Of a stretch of DNA of 64,000 nt, positions 26,168 through 34,949 are shown piece by piece. The notes below the pieces were generated by a model. That model worked only from the letters and a program-made list of their open reading frames with translations. It was not told where the DNA came from and made no database searches. The stretch is from Lachnoclostridium edouardi (GTDB lineage Bacteria > Bacillota > Clostridia > Lachnospirales > Lachnospiraceae). Location: positions 1,183,681 to 1,247,680 of the forward strand of contig NZ_OESQ01000001.1 in assembly GCF_900240245.1 (NCBI RefSeq), given 5' to 3'. The position numbers and the translations under genes were made by a program. Every line of letters starts with the position of its first letter. Within the stretch, counting starts at the first letter, position 1.

Positions 26168-27538
26168 CTATCCTAAAAATACACCCTGGCGCTTTAATTC
26201 GTCCTGAACCTTCCCAATGTCCACCTTTGATACCGGCTGCTCCTCTTTTAAAGATACAGCTGCAGCTGCTCCGGCTCCCTGCCCTGTGACAACGCAGCAG
26301 GCCATATTTCTAAAGGCGCAGTGCGCTGCCTTATCCCCTGAAATTGTTCTTCCGGCCACCAACAGATTTTCTACATTGTAAGGCAGAATACAGCCGTAGG
26401 GAATCTGGAAATACCTTCCTGTAGTAGGAATAAATAAGTAATTTAACCCGTCTACAAATTCTGGGAATATGCCAATAGAATCCTGGAATCTGGCTTCATT
26501 TAACACATCCTCTTCTGTTAAATAATAATGTCCCTGAATCTTTCTGGATTCTCTTGTGCCAATAGACATTCCGAAATTTCTCAGTTTAGCATGTTCAAAT
26601 CCAGGTATTTTCAATTTCAAAATTTCTAAAGCCTTTAAAACGTGGTCCCTTCCCTGAATTTCCGCTCTGGTTAAATCCTTTACATCAGTACAATCATAAT
26701 TTCTCATAAATACCATGTTCATCTGGGTAACATCGCCGGTTTCATCATCAATGGTACTCCATGTGCCTCCTAAAGCCACATTTTCATCTGGCTGTATTAA
26801 TCCCTCCTTCACAGCCTCTATAAAAGGCTTTTCCACAAATGGGCTGAACATATGCTCTTCTTTTCCCGATGTAATCTGGTTCCAGCATTCTCCAGACCAG
26901 TCTCTGTATGTAGGTTTCAGCTCATTATATATATAATCTTTAAACTTCTTTGTATCCACGCCCCTGCAGTTAAACACCGGAGTTACATGCATAAGCTTTT
27001 CTGTTTCCTGCTTTGTATAAGGCGCTCCTGCCATTGCTGCAATATCCGCGTCACCTGTACAGTCTATTACTCTTTTAGCCAGAATTGCCTGGCGGCCTGA
27101 CTTACTTTCTGTTATTACGCCTATAATTTTATTATCCTCAACAACTGCAGCTACTGCATAGCAGTGGAGAAGAGGCTCCACCCCTGCTTCCAGTACCATT
27201 CTGTCAGCTACATATTTAAACATTTCTGCATCTAAAGCCTGACTTTCAGACTGAATTTCTTTTGAGCTGGCTCCCATGGCCTTAGCGGTGTTTTCAAATT
27301 CCAAAGTTAATCCTCCCGCCTCCACAGTTCCCTCATGGCGGTACCATGCAAAACCCTCTACTCCTGCAATGGTTATATTTCCCCCAAAACACCCGTACTT
27401 TTCCATCAGAATCGTTTTTGCACCTGCTCTGGCAGAAGTAATGGCTGCCGCTAAACCAGAAGGCCCTCCTCCCACTACCAACACATCTGCCTCTGCTAAA
27501 ACAGGAATCTCCCTTGCCTGCTCCCTTACTGCCGTCAT
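26168..27538 (-). CDS. FAD-dependent oxidoreductase (copy 2, NhaC operon)
   Basis: A 456-residue FAD_oxidored protein, paralogous to the one at 10754-12115. The FAD site is VLVVGGGPSGLAAAITSARA, followed by GCFGGNITIAGVEGFAWYRH, VIDCTGDADIAAMAGAPY and LLVAGRTISGDKAAHCAFR. By eye the two copies are highly similar over their length. ATG 27538 has AAAGGAGAAG in front; the frame opens 6 codons earlier. It is the first gene of a two-gene operon with NhaC, within the ureide island. The leader contains a terminator-like hairpin. The substrate is unknown; a hydroxy acid or an intermediate of ureide carbon is possible. Confidence 0.87.
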   Translation of the reverse strand: MTAVREQAREIPVLAEADVLVVGGGPSGLAAAITSARAGAKTILMEKYGCFGGNITIAGVEGFAWYRHEGTVEAGGLTLEFENTAKAMGASSKEIQSESQALDAEMFKYVADRMVLEAGVEPLLHCYAVAAVVEDNKIIGVITESKSGRQAILAKRVIDCTGDADIAAMAGAPYTKQETEKLMHVTPVFNCRGVDTKKFKDYIYNELKPTYRDWSGECWNQITSGKEEHMFSPFVEKPFIEAVKEGLIQPDENVALGGTWSTIDDETGDVTQMNMVFMRNYDCTDVKDLTRAEIQGRDHVLKALEILKLKIPGFEHAKLRNFGMSIGTRESRKIQGHYYLTEEDVLNEARFQDSIGIFPEFVDGLNYLFIPTTGRYFQIPYGCILPYNVENLLVAGRTISGDKAAHCAFRNMACCVVTGQGAGAAAAVSLKEEQPVSKVDIGKVQDELKRQGVFLG

Positions 27539-27579
27539 AATCTTCTCCTTTCTCAAACCTGTGCTTTGCCCCGCACAAA

Positions 27580-27627
27580 GAAAAAAAGCGCAAGCATAAT
27601 GTAGTATTTCTACACAACGCTTGCGCT
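27580..27627 (-). terminator. Leader hairpin with U-run before oxidoreductase copy 2
   Basis: AGCGCAAGC/GCTTGCGCT enclosing a second small stem TGTAG/CTACA, then seven T on the minus strand. It lies about 26 bases after the predicted start of the oxidoreductase-NhaC transcript. It could end the upstream permease transcript, but its position past the promoter points to attenuation. Confidence 0.65.
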
Positions 27628-27659
27628 CTTATTCCCTTTGCAATGTTAATGATAAACAG

Positions 27660-27688
27660 AATATAGCATATCTTGTTTATTATGTCAA
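27660..27688 (-). promoter_or_regulatory. Promoter of oxidoreductase copy 2 - NhaC operon
   Basis: TTGACA (27683-27688), a 17-base spacer and TATATT (27660-27665) on the minus strand. It lies between the permease gene and the leader hairpin. Confidence 0.7.
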
Positions 27689-27744
27689 TGCAGCGGGGAT
27701 TTAAATAAAATTTATATGCATTTTATACAAATTTTACTTTTTAT

Positions 27745-29109
27745 TTACTTTTCCAGAATTGTGCCTTTTCTGAAACGCTCACATGACGGCATACTCTTCA
27801 TACAGAAGTAGAAAATAAGTCCTGTAGGAATTGTTGCTGTAAAGAAGGAAATATCAATATTAATAAATCCGATTACCGCGCCTACTGCAATAGCAATAAT
27901 AGCCGCCCAGTTTACGCCTGCATGATTTCCCTTGTCATCATATAAATCGTCTAAAGCTTCTTTTGTATAATTTCTCTTGTGAAGAATAAAGTAATCTGTA
28001 ATCAGTACTGCAAAAATAGGTCCAAAGAATGCTGTGTAAACCTTTACGAATACGTCCAGACCTGCTGCAGAGCTATCGTTTGTCAGAACCCACGGGCATG
28101 TAGCAACAGCCAGAATACCAACTAAAATAACAGCTACCTTATGTTTCATCTTAAATGCATCCATAAATGCATATGCAGGAGGAATTACATTACTTGCCAG
28201 GTTTGTAGATAACTGTGCAAAAAGGATAAATCCTAAAGTTACAATAAGAACCAGCTTGTTGTCTACCATTTCGGCAAAAGCGTTAATTGGGTTTGCAATG
28301 CCAGTAGCTGTAGAAGCCATAGCTCCAATAATACCAAGCATTACAGTAGCAGGTACCATAGCCAGGAAATAAGAAACGCCGCGGGCTCCTGATGAGTAAC
28401 CGGACTTCATTTCTCTGGAGTAGTCTCCTGCATTCAGCATAACCGTAGTACTGTTTCCAAAGAACGCAATCACTGCAGCAATAAACGGCATTCCCCATGT
28501 GCCTTCTTTGTTCATCAGCTTATCGCCGATTACGTCGCCGTACTGGCTTACGCAGATATACAGCAAATAAATCATAGCTAAAACAATAACAACGCCGCCG
28601 ATATTTCCTACCCATTTTGCTCCCTGGAAGCCTTTAATGGACAGAAGAATCTGAAGTACCTGGAACAGGATAAAGAATAATACTATGTTGTCATATCCAA
28701 ATAATGCTTTAGAAATATTGTTAATTGCAGCTCCGCCTAACCATGTCTGGAAGCCGTACCAAACAATACCGGGCAATCCACGAATCATAACAGGGACAAT
28801 ACTTCCCTTTGTACCAAAGGCGCTCTTTAACTGAACAGCATATGGAGCTCCTGTTTTGTAGCTGAACTGGTCGTTTGCCGCAATACCAATAACAAGGATA
28901 ACAGATCCGATTGTTACAGCCAGGAATAACTGAAGCAGGTTCAGACCTTTTTCCAGCTGTGCAGAGCCCATTGTCAGCGTTCCAATAGAAATACATCCGC
29001 CAAGCCATAACATTGTATTGGAGCCCCAGCCCATAATACGGTCTTTTGGCTGAATCGGAGCTAAGGAGCTGGCTTCTTTCTTAACTTCGTTATTTTTAAC
29101 TTCGCTCAT
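27745..29109 (-). CDS. NCS1-family nucleobase/allantoin permease (pair 1)
   Basis: A 454-residue NCS1 (PucI/CodB-type) transporter with about 12 helices. Markers are GGCISIGTLTMGS, YGFQTWLGGAAINNISKALF, GDYSREMKSGYSSGARG, and VLITDYFILHKRNYT near the C-terminus. It should import allantoin, a hydantoin or a pyrimidine-like compound with Na+ or H+. A TTG start at 29151 is possible; ATG 29109 has GGGGAAAAATT before it and is closer to the paralog's length. It follows allantoinase copy 1 closely and pairs with it. The paralog at 30713-32071 is clearly related. Confidence 0.85.
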   Translation of the reverse strand: MSEVKNNEVKKEASSLAPIQPKDRIMGWGSNTMLWLGGCISIGTLTMGSAQLEKGLNLLQLFLAVTIGSVILVIGIAANDQFSYKTGAPYAVQLKSAFGTKGSIVPVMIRGLPGIVWYGFQTWLGGAAINNISKALFGYDNIVLFFILFQVLQILLSIKGFQGAKWVGNIGGVVIVLAMIYLLYICVSQYGDVIGDKLMNKEGTWGMPFIAAVIAFFGNSTTVMLNAGDYSREMKSGYSSGARGVSYFLAMVPATVMLGIIGAMASTATGIANPINAFAEMVDNKLVLIVTLGFILFAQLSTNLASNVIPPAYAFMDAFKMKHKVAVILVGILAVATCPWVLTNDSSAAGLDVFVKVYTAFFGPIFAVLITDYFILHKRNYTKEALDDLYDDKGNHAGVNWAAIIAIAVGAVIGFINIDISFFTATIPTGLIFYFCMKSMPSCERFRKGTILEK

Positions 29110-29156
29110 AATTTTTCCCCATTTCTCTGTTTCTATATTTAATATCCCCAAACCTC

Positions 29157-30560
29157 TTATTTTACAGGTGTAATATACTGGCCGTAGCCTACTGCCTCGT
29201 CTTTATACATTCCGTCGGCGGCAACTACCTTGCCTCTGATAATGGTGCAGACAGGTGAACCCTTTCCTTCCTGTCCGTCAAAGCAGGATACATGTCCCTT
29301 TGTAAATAATTTTTCCTGCTCACATTTCCATGCTTTCTCAGGGTCCAGAATTACAATATCTCCATCAAAGCCAAGCTCAAATGCGCCTTTACGTCCATAT
29401 AAGCCAAATACTTTTGCAGGATTATAGTCCATAACCTTTGCAATTAATGTTGGGCTTAATCCCTTTTTATGTACAACCATATCAAACATCATTGGCAGGA
29501 AGAACTGGATAGCGTTAAGGCCTCCCCATGCGTGCCAGATGTCCTTTGTAGCATTGTCCTTCTCCTCGTCTGCTGCCGGTGAATGGTCGCTTCCTACGCA
29601 GGATAAGGTTCCGTCCAGAACATAATCCCACAATTTTTCCATATCCTCTTTTGTTCTCATTGGAGGCGTACATTTTGCCGGAGCGCCTTTTTCAAATACA
29701 AAATCTTCTGTATATCCAAGATAATGAGGACATGTTTCAGCTGTAATAGGCAGTCCTTCGTGGATGGCGTCTTTTACAACCTGAGCTACCATTGGGTGAC
29801 TTACATGACAAATGTGAACGCGTCCCCCAGTGGCTCTTGCCATGTCGATTACGTTTTTAGTTGCCACATACTCTGTCCATACATCATGGGAATCCAGGAA
29901 ATCACGAATCTTTTCCTCATTTGTTCTTCCCTCTTTTGCTTTGGCATCTCTTTCTCTTTCCAAAACCTGACCAAACTCTTCACAGTGGAAGCCGCACAGC
30001 GCGTTATATGGCTTGAGAATTTCTAAAGCCTTGCGCACATGTCCCATATTTACTGTTGGGAACAGGTCGCCGTTTGGACATGTAAATCCCTTAAATGCCG
30101 CTACTCCTGCATTGTGCAGATCTACAAGGTCGTTCATATTGTTCTTTACAGAACCTGGCTGATCGTCATAATCTCCTACAATGCCTCCCCAAAGTGCAAA
30201 GTCTACCAGAGAATGTTTGCTGATCAGGCCCATTTTCATATCAAAAATTTCTTTGTTCATCAAAGAAGGATCATTATTTAAAGGCATATCAATCAGTGTA
30301 GTGCAGCCTGCCACAACAGCAGCCCGGGAACCTGTCTCAAAATCTTCACGATACTCAAATCCCGGCTCATTTAAATGGGCGTGGCAGTCAATAATGCCTG
30401 GAAATACATAATTTCCCTTAGCATCGATTACCTCTTTTGCCTCCACCTCTGTGCCTGGAGCCAGAAACGCTGCGTATTTGCCGTCTGTAATAGCCACGTC
30501 AGCTTCGTAAATCCGGTCAGGAGTGACAAGTTTGCCATTCTTAATCACTAAATCATACAT
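29157..30560 (-). CDS. allB: Allantoinase-type amidohydrolase (pair 1)
   Basis: A 467-residue cyclic amidohydrolase. The metal sites are visible: GIIDCHAHLNEPG, the Lys expected to be carboxylated in AAFKGFTCP, CGFHCEEFGQ, HICHVSHP and VGSDHSPA. These fit allantoinase, which opens allantoin to allantoate. Dihydropyrimidinase or hydantoinase activity is the alternative, as the families overlap. GGAGG precedes the ATG. It lies just ahead of the NCS1 permease in the same operon. The second copy at 32101-33456 is a recognisable paralog but differs across the lid region, so substrates may differ. Confidence 0.85.
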   Translation of the reverse strand: MYDLVIKNGKLVTPDRIYEADVAITDGKYAAFLAPGTEVEAKEVIDAKGNYVFPGIIDCHAHLNEPGFEYREDFETGSRAAVVAGCTTLIDMPLNNDPSLMNKEIFDMKMGLISKHSLVDFALWGGIVGDYDDQPGSVKNNMNDLVDLHNAGVAAFKGFTCPNGDLFPTVNMGHVRKALEILKPYNALCGFHCEEFGQVLERERDAKAKEGRTNEEKIRDFLDSHDVWTEYVATKNVIDMARATGGRVHICHVSHPMVAQVVKDAIHEGLPITAETCPHYLGYTEDFVFEKGAPAKCTPPMRTKEDMEKLWDYVLDGTLSCVGSDHSPAADEEKDNATKDIWHAWGGLNAIQFFLPMMFDMVVHKKGLSPTLIAKVMDYNPAKVFGLYGRKGAFELGFDGDIVILDPEKAWKCEQEKLFTKGHVSCFDGQEGKGSPVCTIIRGKVVAADGMYKDEAVGYGQYITPVK

Positions 30561-30587
30561 AACCTTTTCCTCCTAAAAATTTTTTTG

Positions 30588-30610
30588 TTTTTTTATTTCA
30601 CTCGTTCCGC
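30588..30610 (+). repeat. Partial copy of dispersed repeat B
   Basis: GTTTTTTTATTTCACTCGTTCCG matches the first 20 or so bases of the repeats at 38973 and 47475. The rest is absent, so this is a remnant or a shared end. Confidence 0.4.
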
Positions 30611-30665
30611 AAGAAAATATACTCCGAAACGCGGCTGCATCAGCAGCTTTTCCTGTGAATCAGAA

Positions 30666-30695
30666 AACGCCTGGCTGGCTGACCAGCCAGGCGTT
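30666..30695 (-). terminator. Strong hairpin between the two permease-allantoinase pairs
   Basis: AACGCCTGGCTGG/CCAGCCAGGCGTT with a 4-base loop, followed on the minus strand by TTTTC. It should separate pair 2 (upstream) from pair 1. Confidence 0.75.
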
Positions 30696-30712
30696 CTTTG
30701 CTTTTCATTCAT

Positions 30713-32071
30713 TTACTCGAAGATAGTTCCTCTTCTGAAAGGCTCTGCACTCTTTAAAGCTTTCATCAGCACATAGTAAGCTGCTGCTGTCGGAATTAAA
30801 GATACATACCAGGAGATTGTTACAAAGAACAGAGATACAATAGCGCCGATAGCAATAGCCAAAACTGCCGCCCAGTTGATTCCCTTGAAATCTCCTTCTG
30901 TGTTATACAGCATATTCAGATCCAATTTTCTTCTTCTCAGGAAGTAGTAATCTGTTACCATAACTGCGAAGATCGGGCCTAAGAATGCAGAGTAAATCTG
31001 TGTAAACAGTGCAAGGCCTGCAGCAGAATCCTCGGAAACTAATACCCAAGGACAGCAGCATACGGACAGAATGCCTACTAAAACTGCAGATTTCTTGTAG
31101 GAAAGTTTAAATGTATCCATTAAAACGTATACAGGAGGTACAATGTTGTTTAACACGTTTGTTGTAACCTGAGCAAATGCGATAAATAACAGAGTTACAA
31201 CTGTAAGCAGCTGGCTGTCCAGTGTAGTGGAGAATACCTGCACTGGATCGTTGTTTCCTGTAGCGCCTGAAACCATAAGTCCAATAAGGCCCATGAAAAG
31301 TGTTGCAGGAAGAATTGCCACTGCATAGATTGTACCAGTCATAGCTGGTTTAATATCATGTTTCAGCTCTCTTGCATAGTCGGAGCCGTTAATAATCATT
31401 GTAGAGTAGATACCTAAGAATGCTGTTGTACCTGCCCAGAAAGGAAGCCCCCATGTTCCTTCAATACCAGAAATCTTCTCGCCGATTTCTACGCCGAATT
31501 TTGTCTTAACAACATAGAACATATATGCCAGTGTTGCCAGGATGAAAATACAGCTAATGTTTTCCAGCCACTTAATTCCGTGGAAGCCTTTAATAGAAAG
31601 AGCAACCTGTAAAATAATAAATAAACCAAACACAACAGGAAGCGAGTCAATGCCAAACAGTGTTTTTAAACAGCTGTTAATAGCGCCTGCGCCTACCCAG
31701 CTCTGGAATCCGAACCACACAATAGCAGGAATGGCACGAAGCATACCTGGAATCTTAACGCCGGTTACACCAAAGCTGCTGCGCAGCTGAATGGTATATG
31801 GAATACCATATTTATGACCACAGTTACCAATTAACACAAGAGCAACAGCAATAACCAAACAGCCGATTACCATAGCCAGAATAGCCTGGGTCATATTCAG
31901 AACACCAATCAAGCTGGCTCCCATAGAAAAAGTTCCGATAGATACACAACCGCCAAGAAAAGCTGCTGTATAAGAAACCTTATCCATGATTCTTTCTTTT
32001 GTAGGCAGAAGCTCAGGTCTTACATTCTGAGCAATGCTGGAGTTAACTTCCTTATTTTCCACGATTCCCAT
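30713..32071 (-). CDS. NCS1-family nucleobase/allantoin permease (pair 2)
   Basis: A 452-residue NCS1 transporter, about 12 helices. It shares with the first copy GGCVSIGTFSMGAS, FGFQSWVGAGAINS, NGSDYARELKHD and VMVTDYYFLRRRKLD. Its substrate is likely related to allantoin or a dihydropyrimidine. AGGAGG precedes the ATG. It starts 29 bases after allantoinase copy 2, giving the same gene order as pair 1. The island thus holds a tandem duplication of a permease-amidohydrolase pair. Confidence 0.88.
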   Translation of the reverse strand: MGIVENKEVNSSIAQNVRPELLPTKERIMDKVSYTAAFLGGCVSIGTFSMGASLIGVLNMTQAILAMVIGCLVIAVALVLIGNCGHKYGIPYTIQLRSSFGVTGVKIPGMLRAIPAIVWFGFQSWVGAGAINSCLKTLFGIDSLPVVFGLFIILQVALSIKGFHGIKWLENISCIFILATLAYMFYVVKTKFGVEIGEKISGIEGTWGLPFWAGTTAFLGIYSTMIINGSDYARELKHDIKPAMTGTIYAVAILPATLFMGLIGLMVSGATGNNDPVQVFSTTLDSQLLTVVTLLFIAFAQVTTNVLNNIVPPVYVLMDTFKLSYKKSAVLVGILSVCCCPWVLVSEDSAAGLALFTQIYSAFLGPIFAVMVTDYYFLRRRKLDLNMLYNTEGDFKGINWAAVLAIAIGAIVSLFFVTISWYVSLIPTAAAYYVLMKALKSAEPFRRGTIFE

Positions 32072-32100
32072 ACCTAAAATCCTCCATAAATAATGTAGTC

Positions 32101-33456
32101 TTATTTAATTTTTTTAACTAACTCCCCATAGCCTTTCTCGCCAACCAGTTTGCAGTCTTCAGCAACAACCTGGCCTCTGACCATGGTACATACAGGAAGT
32201 CCTTTTCCCTTCATTCCCACAAATGCAGAAATTTTATTTACATAATATAAGGACTCTGGAGTGATTTCCCATTCCTTATCAGGATCTAAAATTACAAGGT
32301 CAGCGTCAAATCCAACCTTAATAGCTCCCTTCTTTCCATAAATGCCAAATACCTTTGCAGGGCCTTCGCTTAATGCTCTTGCAAGCAGTGTCGGGTCATA
32401 TCCCCTCTTATCAACGCCTTCACTGTAAACAACCTGCATAATATTCTGGATTCCGCTGATTCCTCCCCAAACATCAAATACATTGTCTGGATCATTCTTC
32501 TCATAATCAGCACATGGAGAGTGGTCGCTTCCCACGCAGGAAAGAACTCCTGCGTCTACATACTCCCACATTTCCTCTACAGCGTCTGCTGTTCTTAAAG
32601 GAGGAGCACATTTGCAGATCGGTCCTTTTTCAATTACATCATCTTCTGTCAGGCTCAGATAATGGCTGCATGTTTCAGCAGTAACATCAATCCCCTCCGC
32701 CTGAGCTTCTGCAATTGCCAAAGCTACGTCCGGATGGCTTACATGACAAATATGTACCTTACATCCTGTGTCTCTGGCCAGATCAATAATTGCCTTTGTG
32801 GCAATTAACTCAGATACAACTGGTCTGGAATCCAGGAAATCTCTCCATGTATTTCTGCCTTCTTTTTTCGCTCTGGCCTCTTCCCACTTAATAATGGAGA
32901 AATCTTCGCAGTGGAATCCGGCTCTTCCGCCAAACTTTTTAATAATTTCCATTGCCTCTCTTGCCTGTCCGTAGGATAAGGAAACATAGTCAGGAGAAAC
33001 TGGTCCGATAAATGATTTAAATGCTACACAGCCTTTCTCATCCAGCTCAGCCAGCTTATCAAAATTATAATCTACTAATCCGCCCCAGAAGCAATAGTCT
33101 ACATAAGCGTTTGGAGATACAATTTCTTCTTTTTTGTCCATAATAGCGCCGTCTGTCATAGCAGGCTCATTCTGCAGAGGCATGTCTACGATTGTTGTAC
33201 AGCCGCCTACTCCAGCTGCCGCTGTTCCATGTTCATAATCCTCTCTCCAGTTATATCCCGGATCATTTAAATGAGCATGGCTGTCAATAGCGCCTGGGAA
33301 AACATATTTCCCTGCTGCGTCAATCACCTTTGCTGCTTCTGGTTCCTCTCCCCATGAGGCAACCGCTGCAACTTTTCCGTCCTTAACTAACACGTTTGCA
33401 TTAAGAACATCTTCAGAAGTAACTACCTTTCCGTTTTTAATTAAAACGTCATACAT
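32101..33456 (-). CDS. allB: Allantoinase-type amidohydrolase (pair 2)
   Basis: A 451-residue cyclic amidohydrolase. Catalytic landmarks are GAIDSHAHLNDPG, the Lys in VAFKSFIGP, AGFHCEDFSI, HICHVSHPD and VGSDHSPCAD. Many residues agree with copy 1 but the lid region is different. The open frame extends to 33585; ATG 33456 follows GAGAGGGG and matches the paralog start MYDVLIKNGKVV. It is the first gene of its operon, and its promoter carries a GCGGTCGGCC site shared with the allE operon. It likely makes allantoate; a hydantoin or dihydropyrimidine substrate is the alternative. Confidence 0.86.
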   Translation of the reverse strand: MYDVLIKNGKVVTSEDVLNANVLVKDGKVAAVASWGEEPEAAKVIDAAGKYVFPGAIDSHAHLNDPGYNWREDYEHGTAAAGVGGCTTIVDMPLQNEPAMTDGAIMDKKEEIVSPNAYVDYCFWGGLVDYNFDKLAELDEKGCVAFKSFIGPVSPDYVSLSYGQAREAMEIIKKFGGRAGFHCEDFSIIKWEEARAKKEGRNTWRDFLDSRPVVSELIATKAIIDLARDTGCKVHICHVSHPDVALAIAEAQAEGIDVTAETCSHYLSLTEDDVIEKGPICKCAPPLRTADAVEEMWEYVDAGVLSCVGSDHSPCADYEKNDPDNVFDVWGGISGIQNIMQVVYSEGVDKRGYDPTLLARALSEGPAKVFGIYGKKGAIKVGFDADLVILDPDKEWEITPESLYYVNKISAFVGMKGKGLPVCTMVRGQVVAEDCKLVGEKGYGELVKKIK

Positions 33457-33549
33457 TTTGATACCCCTCTCTTTTCTTAGAATTGGTAATCTTGGTACTT
33501 TGCCGCCTTGTGATAAATTGTTATTTTCCTCACTTATCAGCTTGATCGC

Positions 33550-33587
33550 ATTATACCATAAAAATGCGGTCGGCCGCAAGACCACAA
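33550..33587 (-). promoter_or_regulatory. Promoter and operator of allantoinase pair 2
   Basis: On the minus strand TTGCGG, an 18-base spacer and TATAAT (33550-33555) with extended TGG. The operator TGTGGTC-N8-GACCGCA overlaps the -35 and includes GGCCGACCGC, nearly the same as the site at the cupin-allE promoter. Confidence 0.6.
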
Positions 33588-33888
33588 TGGAATTTTCGTA
33601 TATTATAACGGTTTTATAGAGAAATTTTTGTGCATATTGCAGAAATATTTTTTAACACAATTTTTACATCTTTTTACCTCCTGGACAATTTTAATAAATG
33701 GCGGTTATACATATATATAGGAAGATACTGCCATTTTTTGACTTTTTACAGCGCAAAATATAACACAAAATGCCGCTGTAAAAGCTGTACTGTGGAATTG
33801 TTTTATCCCCAAATACTGCTTGTTTACAGCGGCACCTTATTTCTTCATTTTTCTATATTTATTTCACTTTATTTCGTACAGACTTTTC
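33588..33888. other. AT-rich gap with TTACAGCG repeats
   Basis: About 300 bases between the allantoinase operon promoter and the IclR gene stop. TTTTACAGCG and CGCTGTAAAA form a hairpin (about 33744-33784), and TTTACAGCGG recurs near 33822. One stem may end the IclR transcript. No gene is seen. Confidence 0.45.
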
Positions 33889-34674
33889 TCAGCCTTCATA
33901 TCCTAATTTTCTGGAGGCCTCCAAAGCAATTTTTTTCAGATAATCAATATTATCCGGATTAATAATCTCATCCATTCTAAAAGAGGGGCCTGTTACGCTG
34001 ATACCTGCCACCACCTTGCCTGTAAAATCGCGGATCGGCAGAGAGATACATCTGGCCCCAATTTCACATTCCTCATTATCAAATGCATAATCCAGCCTGC
34101 GCACAGCCTCCAACTCCTGCAGCAGCAGCTGTTTTGTCACTATAGTATAATCAGTAAACTTAGGCAGCCCTTTTTTCTCAATCATTTTATCTATAAAGCC
34201 TTCGCTGTGATTTAAAAGCAGCAGCTTTCCTACGCCTGTACAGTGGAGAGGGGCTTGATTTCCTATGCGCTGCATAGTCTTTATCATCTGGTCCGGGCCA
34301 GGCACTACTTCAATATATACTACATTCATATCCTGCTCTACCGCCAGGCAGACCGACTCTTTTAACGCTCCGGCAATTTCTCTGACATATGGACGAAGCA
34401 CGTCCCTTAATTCAATATTTGAGCTGACTTTATTTGCAATAAAGCAGATCTTGTATGTCAAATAATATTTTAATGTCTCCCTTTCCTGATCTACATAACC
34501 ACATCCCTGTAATGTAGAAAGGAATCTGATAACGGTGCTGGAGTTCATATCCAGGTCGTTGGCAATATCCTGAAGGCGCTGAGGCCCCTGTTTAGTGGAA
34601 AGATATTCAATAATTGCAAATGCTTTTTCTACAGATTGATTCTTCTTTGATGCCTTCTCTTTCAGCTCTTCCAT
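33889..34674 (-). CDS. IclR-family transcription regulator
   Basis: A 261-residue regulator. The N-terminal winged helix (residues about 15-75) shows VEKAFAIIEYLSTKQGPQRL and DLDMNSSTVIRFLSTLQGCG. The IclR effector domain follows, with HCTGVGKLLLL and DNEECEIGARCISLPIRD, and ends at AGISVTGPSFR. It is divergent from the carboligase gene, and both promoters carry ATGTGAAAT-like elements, so it probably represses the carboligase until a glyoxylate-related effector appears, as AllR does in E. coli. That analogy is inference. Confidence 0.9.
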   Translation of the reverse strand: MEELKEKASKKNQSVEKAFAIIEYLSTKQGPQRLQDIANDLDMNSSTVIRFLSTLQGCGYVDQERETLKYYLTYKICFIANKVSSNIELRDVLRPYVREIAGALKESVCLAVEQDMNVVYIEVVPGPDQMIKTMQRIGNQAPLHCTGVGKLLLLNHSEGFIDKMIEKKGLPKFTDYTIVTKQLLLQELEAVRRLDYAFDNEECEIGARCISLPIRDFTGKVVAGISVTGPSFRMDEIINPDNIDYLKKIALEASRKLGYEG

Positions 34675-34851
34675 ATTTATTTCACATCCTAAACTTCAAT
34701 TTCATATAATGAATTTACTTTTTCTTATTATATCATCTGTATATCTTTTTTTCAATGTAGTTTTTCATTTCTCTAATATCTGGTTCATTCGTGGTTTTGT
34801 TACAAATATCACAAAACCCAAAACTATTTTTCAACAAAATTGTAAAAAGGC

Positions 34852-34909
34852 TTGCAGTTTCCAGGAAGATGTGCTAAACTGTAATCACAGATGTGAAATT
34901 GGTTTTCAC
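34852..34909 (+). promoter_or_regulatory. Promoter and IclR-type operator of carboligase gene
   Basis: TTGCAG, a 17-base spacer and TAAACT (34852-34880). Directly after the expected start is the palindrome GTGAAA-TTGGT-TTTCAC (34893-34909), and a further ATGTGAAAT follows at 34911. The IclR promoter region also holds ATGTGAAAT. A repressor site is inferred. Confidence 0.6.
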
Positions 34910-34949
34910 TATGTGAAATCCAGTATTTTAAAGAAAGGACGAGATTATT

